Assembly (NCBI GenBank): GCA_900552295.1
Contig: URZB01000002.1
Coordinates: 1 to 21,183, forward strand
Direction: 5' to 3'
From: an uncultured Collinsella sp.
GTDB lineage: Bacteria; Actinomycetota; Coriobacteriia; Coriobacteriales; Coriobacteriaceae
DNA length: 21,183 bases
The position numbers and the translations under genes are program-made. The notes below the pieces were generated by a model. It searched no databases and was not told the origin of the DNA. It saw only the letters and a program-made list of their open reading frames with translations. Below, one piece after another: positions 1 through 5,990 of the stretch. The first letter of the stretch is position 1, and each line of letters begins with the position of its first letter.

Positions 1-524
1 CCGGTGCACACCGTGGCGCCGTCACGCTCGCCCGTCAGGATGTCGGTCATGGCCACGTGCTCCAAAATCTGCACGTTATCCAGCTTGCGAACGGCCTGGA
101 GCAGCTTGGTTGTGATCTCCTTGCCCGTAATGTCGGCATGGAAGGCAATGCGCGGGCGGCTGTGCGCGCCCTCGCGGGTAAAGTCGAGGCTGCCGTCGGC
201 CTTGCGCTCAAAGTCCACGCCCATGGCCAGCAGGTCGTTAATAACCGAGCGGCTCGAGCGGATCATGATGTCGACGCTCTCGCGGCGGTTCTCGTAGTGG
301 CCGGCGTGCATGGTGTCCTCAAAGAAGGCATCGTAGTCCGAGCCTTCGGGCAGTACGCAGATGCCGCCCTGCGCGAGCATCGAGTCGCACTCATCGATAG
401 CGCCCTTGGAGAGCATGGTCACGCGCGTGCTCGTCGGCAGATTGAGGGCCGCGTACAGGCCCGCCACGCCACAGCCGGCAATGACAACGTCGCACTCCAT
501 ATCGGGGTATTGTTTGGTTTCCAC
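1..524 (-). CDS. nadB: L-aspartate oxidase NadB (5' part; C-terminus lies outside the window)
   Basis: This FAD enzyme oxidises L-aspartate to iminoaspartate, the substrate of the quinolinate synthase encoded just upstream. About 174 N-terminal codons are visible out of the roughly 500-530 usual for the family; the gene runs off the left edge of the window. The FAD-binding GxGxxG is at residues 17-22 (GCGVAG). The AQGGI motif is at 51-55, and an HSRPRIAFHADITGKEI block follows, as in the NadB/succinate dehydrogenase flavoprotein family. I chose the GTG start at 524 because GGGAGAGGA lies five bases before it; the in-frame ATG at 500 has no ribosome-binding site. The gene follows nadA after 56 bp and is presumably co-transcribed from the promoter at 1642-1670. 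An inverted repeat lies between the two genes. Seen: motifs. Known: NadB-NadA coupling. Inferred: operon. Confidence 0.93.
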   Translation of the reverse strand, partial: METKQYPDMECDVVIAGCGVAGLYAALNLPTSTRVTMLSKGAIDECDSMLAQGGICVLPEGSDYDAFFEDTMHAGHYENRRESVDIMIRSSRSVINDLLAMGVDFERKADGSLDFTREGAHSRPRIAFHADITGKEITTKLLQAVRKLDNVQILEHVAMTDILTGERDGATVCT

Positions 525-544
525 AGGAATCCTCTCCCTTGTAA

Positions 545-575
545 TGTGACATAAGGGACTGCCCCTCATGTCACA
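545..575. repeat. Inverted repeat between nadA and nadB
   Basis: TGTGACAT (545-552) and ATGTCACA (568-575) are perfect 8-bp arms. The stem extends inward through AAGGG/CCCCT with one mismatch. It can form a hairpin in the nadA-nadB transcript just before the nadB Shine-Dalgarno. There is no T-run, so it is not a classic terminator. It could set the nadA:nadB ratio or be one copy of a dispersed palindrome. Confidence 0.6.
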
Positions 576-580
576 TCGTT

Positions 581-1606
581 CTAGCGCGCCGCGTACTCGA
601 GCATGCGGTCGAGCGTAATTTTGGCCTGGTCGGCCGCCTCGTCCGACACGCCGATCTGTACCTCGCCCTCGCCCGTCTCCAGGCGTCGCACGAGCTTTTC
701 GAGTGTGATGAGATCCATGTTGACGCAGGTGGGCTGCACCGCGGGAAAATAGAACTTTTTGCCGGTGCCCTCGCAGCGGCGCTCGAGCTCGTAGAGCACG
801 CCGCGGACCGTCACGATGATGAACTCACTCGCGTCCGAATCCTCGGCGTACTTGATGATGCCGGCGGTGGAGCCGATGTAGTCGGCCTCGGCAAGGACGT
901 CGGCGTTGCATTCGGGGTGCGCCAGCACGAGCGCGTCGGGATGCGCCTCCTGCGCATCGACGATCTGCTCGACGGTGATGATGTGATGGCGCGGGCAATA
1001 GCCATTGTTGAGGATGACGTGCTTTTGCGGCACCTGCTCGGCTACGAAGCGGCCCAGGTTTTGATCGGGGATGAACAGGACGTGCTGCTGCGGCAGCTCG
1101 GACACGATCTTGACGGCGTTGGAGCTGGTGACGCACACGTCGCTCCAGCTCTTGATCTCGACCGTCGAGTTGACGTAGCAGACCACGGCAAGGTCGTCGC
1201 CGTACTCGGCGCGCGCCGCATCGACCGTCTCGCGCTTGACCATGTGCGCCATGGGGCAGTCCGCGCCCGGCTCGGGCAGCAGCACGGTCTTGGTGGGGTT
1301 GAGCAGCTTGGCGCTCTCGCCCATAAACTCCACGCCGCACAGCACGATGGTCTGCTGCGGCAGGCTCTTGGCGAGCTTTGCCAGGTAGAAGCTGTCGCCG
1401 ACGTAATCGGCAACGGCTTGGACCTCGGGCGCCACATAGTAGTGCGCCAGGATCACCGCGTCACGTTGGGTTTTTAGTTGCTGAATGGCCTCGACAAGCT
1501 CTGCGGGCACCAGTGCCGCGCGCTCCGTTGCCGTCGTTGCCGATGCTAGGCCAGCCGCGATATCGCGTGCAAGCTCCGACGCATCCATGTTCGCGCTCTG
1601 TGCCAT
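581..1606 (-). CDS. nadA: Quinolinate synthase NadA
   Basis: Condenses iminoaspartate with dihydroxyacetone phosphate to quinolinate, using an oxygen-sensitive [4Fe-4S] cluster. The protein is 341 aa. Family blocks are clear: LAHYYVAPEVQAVADYVGDS near residues 54-72, CGVEFMGE from 90, YCPRHH at 203-208, HPEC near 230 and QPTCVNM near 291-297. C90, C204 and C294 are the expected cluster ligands. I prefer the ATG at 1606, preceded by GAGAGGGG five bases upstream; a TTG directly before it (1609) would add one residue. nadB follows on the same strand. The gene lies directly downstream of a promoter that overlaps a long palindrome, consistent with repression by an NAD or niacin sensor. No regulator gene is present in the window. 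The oxygen-labile cluster fits an anaerobe. Confidence 0.96.
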   Translation of the reverse strand: MAQSANMDASELARDIAAGLASATTATERAALVPAELVEAIQQLKTQRDAVILAHYYVAPEVQAVADYVGDSFYLAKLAKSLPQQTIVLCGVEFMGESAKLLNPTKTVLLPEPGADCPMAHMVKRETVDAARAEYGDDLAVVCYVNSTVEIKSWSDVCVTSSNAVKIVSELPQQHVLFIPDQNLGRFVAEQVPQKHVILNNGYCPRHHIITVEQIVDAQEAHPDALVLAHPECNADVLAEADYIGSTAGIIKYAEDSDASEFIIVTVRGVLYELERRCEGTGKKFYFPAVQPTCVNMDLITLEKLVRRLETGEGEVQIGVSDEAADQAKITLDRMLEYAAR

Positions 1607-1641
1607 CAAGGCCCCTCTCTTTTGGCGAATCTTGGGGCTTT

Positions 1642-1670
1642 AGTATGACACCTAGGTTTACAGCTGACAA
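1642..1670 (-). promoter_or_regulatory. Candidate nadA promoter
   Basis: On the minus strand TTGTCA (plus 1665-1670) and CATACT (plus 1642-1647) are spaced by 17 bp, a good sigma70-type pair. The -35 and spacer fall inside the 1648-1691 palindrome, so a protein bound there would block RNA polymerase. Predicted transcription start is about 30 bp before the nadA ATG. Confidence 0.55.
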
Positions 1671-1691
1671 GACAGCTGTAAACCTAGGTGT
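1648..1691. promoter_or_regulatory. Perfect 19-bp inverted repeat, candidate NAD-regulon operator
   Basis: The left arm ACACCTAGGTTTACAGCTG (1648-1666) is the exact reverse complement of the right arm (1673-1691), with the 6-bp spacer ACAAGA. It overlaps the nadA -35 and spacer. Size and position suit a dimeric or tandem-dimer repressor site. NAD biosynthesis genes are commonly controlled by NiaR or NrtR/NadQ-type regulators, but I cannot assign this motif to one from memory with confidence. Confidence 0.6.
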
Positions 1692-1898
1692 AAAGTTGAA
1701 ATAAAGATTCAATCATGTGGCAGGTCCATTTTCGAACTGGCAAGCTGAGGATAGCTGAGCTCTCGATGGCGCAGGAGGCATCTTTCGCCACCGCAATACC
1801 GCTTGGCGCGAGTTGCACGCCTTGGGGCGCAAATGGGACACGCCTCCGCGGGCGGCGCGCACCCAATGTGGCAAAATCGAACTACTAAGGGGGCCCGA

Positions 1899-2621
1899 AT
1901 GCTCAAGATTATCGCCTGCGACGACGACGTCGCTTTTCTAGATAGACTGCACCGGATGATCGACCGCTGGTCGACCGAGACGGGCACGGCAGTCGATGTT
2001 GCGCTCGTCACGCGCGGCGAGGACCTGCTGGCCCGCCATGCCGCATCGCGTGCCGACATCATTCTGCTCGACATGATCATGCCGCTCGTCAACGGCATGG
2101 ATACCGCGCGGGAGCTGCGCCAATCCGACACCGCCGTGCGCCTGGTGTTCCTCACCTCATCGCCCGAGTTCGCGCTGGAGTCCTATGAGGTCCGCGCCTT
2201 CGACTACCTGCTCAAGCCCGTAACGTACGAACGCCTGGCGCAACTGCTCGACGAGCTTTCGAGCATGCGACCCGCCGTGACCGATGAGCTCGTGACCAAA
2301 ACGTCCTTTGGCTACCATGCCCTGCGCCTGTCCGATATCGAATATGCCGAGGCCCGCAACAAGCACGTGGTATTCCACCTGCGCGACGGGCGCGACATCG
2401 AGGCGCTCGAGCCGTTCCGCAACATCGAGGACCAGCTGGCCAAAAACGCAAGCTTCTTTAAATGTCACCGTAGCTACCAGGTCAACCTGCGCAATATCGA
2501 CCACTTCAACCGCACGGATATCGCCATGCGCTCGGGCGCTTGCATCCCGCTGGCGCGCAGCTGCAAGCAGGGTTTCCAGGATGCCTACTTTGCGGCACGG
2601 TTCGAGAGCGGGAGGCGCTGA
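1899..2621 (+). CDS. LytTR-family response regulator
   Basis: A two-component response regulator of the LytR/AgrA type, 240 aa. The receiver domain (about 1-120) has the acidic pocket D8-D9-D10, the phosphoacceptor D58 (in IILLDMIMP), a T/S at 86-87 and the conserved K106 (LLKP). A LytTR DNA-binding domain spans about residues 130-232, with the typical FFKCHRSYQVNLRNI segment. The ATG at 1899 is chosen because AAGGGGG lies just upstream. The frame is open for 32 more codons upstream, but no better start is seen there. The stop overlaps the ATG of the histidine kinase gene by one base (TGATG), so the pair is translationally coupled and almost certainly cognate. No agrB/agrD-like peptide gene is present, so the signal is unknown. 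Confidence 0.92.
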   Translation: MLKIIACDDDVAFLDRLHRMIDRWSTETGTAVDVALVTRGEDLLARHAASRADIILLDMIMPLVNGMDTARELRQSDTAVRLVFLTSSPEFALESYEVRAFDYLLKPVTYERLAQLLDELSSMRPAVTDELVTKTSFGYHALRLSDIEYAEARNKHVVFHLRDGRDIEALEPFRNIEDQLAKNASFFKCHRSYQVNLRNIDHFNRTDIAMRSGACIPLARSCKQGFQDAYFAARFESGRR

Positions 2622-3898
2622 TGCTCCCCACGGCCGAGATGATGCTTTGGGCAATTCACCACGCAACGACCCTGCTTTTTGGCGTTTTTGCCTCGGCGGC
2701 GCTCTGCGGTATCGAGATCAACCGGCGTCATGCGCTTGAGCTGGTGATGGTCGGCGCCGTAACCGGATGCGCATTCGGCCTCGCCAATGCCGTCGGCGGC
2801 GAGCTTTTCGCCCGTCAGGTATATCCACTCGTCGTGCATCTGCCGCTCGTCATCTATCTGTGCGCGCGCTATCGCCTGAGCCCGCTGCTCGTTATGCTGG
2901 GCGTCACCAGTGCTTATCTGAGCTGCCAGTTCAGCAACTGGATGGGCATCGCCGCGCTCGCCGCCACCGACTCGCAAATCGCGTACTACGTGGCACGCAT
3001 TATCACCACGGCCGTCGTCTTTGCAATCCTGCTGCATTGGGCCAGCGACATCGGCCCGCGCCTGGCGGTTAAAAGCCCCACCGAGCTCGAGATTCTGCTC
3101 ATCCTGCCGCTCGTCTATTACATCTTTGACTACGCCACCAACGTCTACACCACGCTCTTCCACTCGGGCTCCGTGGTGACGGTTGAGTTTTTGGCGTTTG
3201 CGCTTTGCGCGTTCTACCTCATGTTTCTTGCTGTGTATCTGCGCGAATACGAGGCGAAGGAAATCGCCGAGCGCGAGCGCTGGATGCTTGCGACCCGCGA
3301 CAGCGCAGCCATCAAGGAGCTCGAGGCTTGGCGCCAATCTGGACGCGAGCTTTCGGTCCTCCGCCATGACATGCGGCACTTCCTGCGCGGCCTTGCGGCT
3401 TTGATCGAGGAGGGCCACATCGACGAGGCGCTCGAACGCATCGACGAACTCTGTGAGACGAACGACCGCACCGCCGTACGCCGCTTCTGCGCCAACGAGA
3501 CCGTAAACATCGCGCTTTCGTCATTTAACTCGGATATCAATAGAAACGGCATTACCGCCAACCTGCGCGCCGCCGTACCCGAAACCATCCACGTAGGTGA
3601 CGCCGACCTGTTTAGCGTGCTCTCAAATGCCTTGGAAAACGCTATCACCGCCGCAAGCGCCGCACCCCAAGGAAAGCGATTCGTCGACTTTGACCTGCGA
3701 TTAGAGGACGGCCAGCTGCTGTTGTTAGTTTCCAACACGTTTGACCGCGCGCCGCGCATGGTCGACGGCATGCCCGTAGCCGGGCACACCGGACACGGCT
3801 TTGGCACCAGGAGCATCAAACTTGCCGTGGAGCGCATGAACGGCAACTGTCAGTTCCGCATTAACGGCGATCGGTTTGAGCTGCGCGCTGTGATGTAG
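2621..3898 (+). CDS. AgrC/LytS-like sensor histidine kinase (GHKL ATPase)
   Basis: A membrane sensor kinase of 425 aa, expected to phosphorylate the response regulator encoded just upstream. About six or seven hydrophobic segments occupy residues 8-205. A charged helical linker (207-245) follows, then the phosphoacceptor motif LRHDMRH with H249. The N-box is SNALENAI (335-342) and the G-box is GHGFGTRS (391-398), which is the AgrC-type (HPK10) layout that lacks a classical F box. The start at 2621 has GGGAGG upstream and overlaps the regulator stop. The longer in-frame ORF beginning at 2540 would overlap the regulator gene extensively and is rejected. Quorum peptide, lantibiotic or metabolite sensing are all possible; nothing in the window tells which. 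Confidence 0.9.
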   Translation: MLPTAEMMLWAIHHATTLLFGVFASAALCGIEINRRHALELVMVGAVTGCAFGLANAVGGELFARQVYPLVVHLPLVIYLCARYRLSPLLVMLGVTSAYLSCQFSNWMGIAALAATDSQIAYYVARIITTAVVFAILLHWASDIGPRLAVKSPTELEILLILPLVYYIFDYATNVYTTLFHSGSVVTVEFLAFALCAFYLMFLAVYLREYEAKEIAERERWMLATRDSAAIKELEAWRQSGRELSVLRHDMRHFLRGLAALIEEGHIDEALERIDELCETNDRTAVRRFCANETVNIALSSFNSDINRNGITANLRAAVPETIHVGDADLFSVLSNALENAITAASAAPQGKRFVDFDLRLEDGQLLLLVSNTFDRAPRMVDGMPVAGHTGHGFGTRSIKLAVERMNGNCQFRINGDRFELRAVM

Positions 3899-3904
3899 AA
3901 GTGC

Positions 3905-3956
3905 GGCGCCGATCTCGCGGCGTGTCTTGCCCGCTAGGCAATCGCTCACCGGCGCC
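3905..3956. terminator. Weak nested hairpin between convergent genes
   Basis: GGCGCCG (3905-3911) pairs with CGGCGCC (3950-3956), enclosing TTGCC/GGCAA (3927-3931/3937-3941). There is no T-tract on either strand. It lies in the 64-bp gap between the kinase gene and the convergent UDG-like gene and may end either transcript. Confidence 0.3.
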
Positions 3957-3962
3957 AATCCG

Positions 3963-4538
3963 CTACAGCGGAGCGGCCGCCGGAGTCAGCTGCTTGATGT
4001 AGGCCCACATGCGCTGCTTGGCCGCTTTGTCGGTCAGCGCCGCCTCAAAGCCGTCGAGCGCGAGCACGCGGCGGCCCTGCACATGGGCGACCAGGCCGGG
4101 CTTGAGCATGGCGGTGTCGAAGTCATCGATCGCCACGAGCATATCGGCGTAGGTCTCGCGCATGGCATCGGCCGCGTTGTTGTCGAGCAGTAGCACCGCC
4201 TCGGGGTCCAAGGCCTCGAGCGCCTCGCGGAACAGCTCGCACGGCAGAGTCTCGCCCACCGCGACCGCTCCGTCACCCACGCCGGCGACGCTTGCCAGCA
4301 CGCAAAAATCCTCGGGCGCGTAGCCGATGGCCCCAAGCGCCTTGCGCAACGCCGCGCCATCCGGGCCGGCGGCAAGCTCGCCACCCGAACGCTCGGCCTC
4401 GTCCAAATCGCCTTTGACCAGCACGATCGGCGAGCACGCGTTGCCCGCGATACGCACGCCACGGACCGCAAGCGATGTGAGCTCCTGCTCGGCCGCCTGG
4501 GCGATGGCTTCTTTTTTCTGGCTTTGTGACGTGGACAT
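3963..4538 (-). CDS. Uracil-DNA-glycosylase-superfamily-like protein, probably catalytically degenerate
   Basis: A 191-aa protein that I recognise only by fold-level similarity. Residues 38-73 (PIVLVKGDLDEAERSGG...GPDGAALRKALGAIGY) align by eye with the family 4/5 UDG block (LVGEAPG..ED..G.PFVG.AG..L...L..IG). Residues 100-126 resemble the 'C..FL..QI....P..I..LG..A...L' helix and strand. The C-terminal segment from about 166 (AALTDKAAKQRMWAYIKQL) resembles the family end. The catalytic GExPG motif and the HPS motif are missing, and no four-cysteine Fe-S set is seen, so activity is doubtful. The start at 4538 (MSTSQSQKK) has GGAGAG four bases upstream. A TATAAT box lies 29 bp upstream, in a promoter region shared with divergent trxA. 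The identification is an inference; 'conserved hypothetical' is the safe alternative. Confidence 0.6.
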   Translation of the reverse strand: MSTSQSQKKEAIAQAAEQELTSLAVRGVRIAGNACSPIVLVKGDLDEAERSGGELAAGPDGAALRKALGAIGYAPEDFCVLASVAGVGDGAVAVGETLPCELFREALEALDPEAVLLLDNNAADAMRETYADMLVAIDDFDTAMLKPGLVAHVQGRRVLALDGFEAALTDKAAKQRMWAYIKQLTPAAAPL

Positions 4539-4566
4539 GCGCTCTCCAATCGTTTGCGTGCCCACC

Positions 4567-4620
4567 ATTATATAAAAGAGCTGCCCGCGAGTGGTTGCTT
4601 TGCGGGCGGCTGGGTATAAG
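4567..4620. promoter_or_regulatory. Divergent promoter region, UDG-like gene / trxA
   Basis: A consensus -10 TATAAT reads on the minus strand (plus 4567-4572) toward the UDG-like gene, with a weak -35. On the plus strand TATAAG (4615-4620) lies 54 bp before the trxA ATG, also with a poor -35. The two -10 boxes are about 43 bp apart, so the transcripts start back to back. Confidence 0.4.
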
Positions 4621-4674
4621 CACGGTCGTACTGAGTTTTACGCGGCCGAGCCGCGTCACATTATGGAGGTCACC

Positions 4675-4995
4675 ATGGCTGACATTAAGCAGATTACCCC
4701 CGAGAACTTCGATTCCGTCGTTAACGACAGCCTGCCCGTGCTGGTCGATTTTTGGGCACCGTGGTGCGGTCCCTGCCGCTCCCTCTCGCCCATCGTTGAC
4801 GAGGTTGCCGATGAGCTGGCGGGCAAGCTCGCCGTTGCCAAGTGCAACGTCGACGACAACCAGGACCTGGCCATGAAGTATGGCGTCATGAGCATCCCCA
4901 CGCTGATTGTGTTTAAGAACGGCGAGGAGATTGACCGCTCAGTTGGCGCTCTGCCCAAGGCGAGGCTGCAGGCGCTGCTGGAAAAGCATCTGTAA
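4675..4995 (+). CDS. trxA: Thioredoxin TrxA
   Basis: A small dithiol redox protein of 106 aa that reduces protein disulfides in the cytoplasm. The active site WCGPC has its cysteines at C31 and C34. The buried-acid segment VDFWAPWC and the cis-proline motif SIPT (P75) are both present, and the length is standard for single-domain thioredoxin. The ATG at 4675 is preceded by GGAGG with good spacing. The in-frame extension back to 4591 has no ribosome-binding site and lacks thioredoxin homology, so it is rejected. Thioredoxin reductase is not encoded next to it in this window. The gene appears monocistronic, with its own promoter region and a terminator-like hairpin at 5107-5144. Confidence 0.97.
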   Translation: MADIKQITPENFDSVVNDSLPVLVDFWAPWCGPCRSLSPIVDEVADELAGKLAVAKCNVDDNQDLAMKYGVMSIPTLIVFKNGEEIDRSVGALPKARLQALLEKHL

Positions 4996-5106
4996 TACGC
5001 TTGTTACTTACCCGCCGTCTATGAGCGCTTTTGCACCGCTCGCCGGACTTCTGGATGCACCGAGTGCAACCACGGATAGTATGGTAGTCACAAACAGCCC
5101 CCAGTG

Positions 5107-5144
5107 AACGGGTGCGGGTCGCACAGACTCGTACCCGTTTTCTT
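5107..5144 (+). terminator. Probable trxA terminator
   Basis: AACGGGT (5107-5113) pairs with ACCCGTT (5133-5139), extended inward by a mismatched GCG/CG segment and followed by TTTCTTA. It separates trxA from the hyp operon. Confidence 0.6.
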
Positions 5145-5216
5145 ATGCAGCTGTGCGCAGAGCGGGCGTAGTAAAATCTGAACCACTGAACTGCCCCATA
5201 CAAAAGGAGATTTCCC

Positions 5217-5465
5217 ATGCATGATGTTGGAATGAACATGAGCCAGCTTGCCATGAGCGTCAAACAGGTCGACGACACCATCGAGCTCGCTCATGAGTGG
5301 AGCCATCAGTTGCTGCATGCGACCGAGAATTTTGACATGGAGCGCATCGGCGCCAAGCTCGAGGCCGCCATGGCCGCGCTGCACGAGGCGCATGACGCGC
5401 TCGAGGGCTACGAGGAGGCCATCGAGGCAGATCACAACTCCGTCGGCTCTGTGAAACTGGTGTAG
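5217..5465 (+). CDS. Small His-rich helical protein, first gene of the nikR-hyp operon
   Basis: I do not recognise this 82-aa protein. It has a strong ribosome-binding site (AAAAGGAGA before ATG 5217) and ends one base before the nikR start, so it is clearly expressed with nikR and hyp genes. The sequence is predicted to be almost all helix, acidic and without membrane segments. H26, H30 and H34 (HEWSHQLLH) lie at i, i+4 and i+8 on one helix face, with H2, H56, H59 and H73 in addition. It has no CxxC and is not HypA. A metal-binding or nickel-handling role is inferred only from context and the histidine spacing. A weak -10 (TAAAAT, 5172-5177) lies upstream. It could equally be a simple scaffold or an uncharacterised regulator. 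Confidence 0.8.
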   Translation: MHDVGMNMSQLAMSVKQVDDTIELAHEWSHQLLHATENFDMERIGAKLEAAMAALHEAHDALEGYEEAIEADHNSVGSVKLV

Positions 5466-5466
5466 C

Positions 5467-5961
5467 GTGGCCGAGCACGAGCACGCGCACGATCACGGTG
5501 CGGACGACGATGCGAGCTGCCGCTGCAGCGGCTCCAGCTCCGAGCTGGTCCGCTTTTCGGTCACCGCGCCCGACGACCTGCTGCGCCGCTTTGACGAGCA
5601 GATCGCGCGCCGCGGTGATGTGGCCAACCGTTCCGAGGCCGTACGCGATCTGATTCGCGCCTCGATCGCCAAGGAGCAGATGCGAACGCCCGACGAGCAG
5701 GTCATCGGTTCGCTCACCATGATCTATGACCACCATACCGGCGATCTGACGCGCCGTCTGGACGAGGTGCAGCACGACTACACCGACGAGATTGTCTCGA
5801 CCATGCACGTGCATCTGGACCACCACAACTGCCTGGAGATTCTGGCGCTCAAGGGTCGCGGCAAACGCGTCTACGAGCTGGCGGACCGGCTGCTGGGGCT
5901 GCGCGGCGTTAAGCACGGCGAGCTCACCTGCGCCGCCACCAAGCAAAGCCTGGGGCTCTAA
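5467..5961 (+). CDS. nikR: Nickel-responsive ribbon-helix-helix regulator NikR
   Basis: A nickel-dependent DNA-binding repressor, 164 aa. A ribbon-helix-helix domain (about 26-68, RFSVTAPDDLLRRFDEQI...NRSEAVRDLIR) precedes the ACT-like nickel-binding domain. The nickel ligands can be placed by spacing: H103, H114, H116 and C122 match E. coli H76, H87, H89 and C95 (STMHVHLDHHNC). The N-terminus carries an extra stretch with four histidines (HEHAHDH) and CRC at 18-20, not part of the core fold. The start is GTG 5467, one base after the preceding stop; there is no clear Shine-Dalgarno, so translational coupling is likely. Its position ahead of hypF suggests it controls its own hydrogenase-maturation operon by nickel. 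I could not find a convincing operator upstream. Confidence 0.93.
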   Translation: MAEHEHAHDHGADDDASCRCSGSSSELVRFSVTAPDDLLRRFDEQIARRGDVANRSEAVRDLIRASIAKEQMRTPDEQVIGSLTMIYDHHTGDLTRRLDEVQHDYTDEIVSTMHVHLDHHNCLEILALKGRGKRVYELADRLLGLRGVKHGELTCAATKQSLGL

Positions 5962-5990
5962 CAGCACACACTTCAATGAAGGAGGGTCGC

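Noticed and set aside
57..554. Plus-strand 165-codon frame over nadB
   Set aside because: It is antisense to a clear NadB with FAD motifs and has no ribosome-binding site.
1899..3898. Agr-type quorum-sensing locus
   Set aside because: No AgrB peptidase or AgrD-like peptide gene is next to the regulator-kinase pair.
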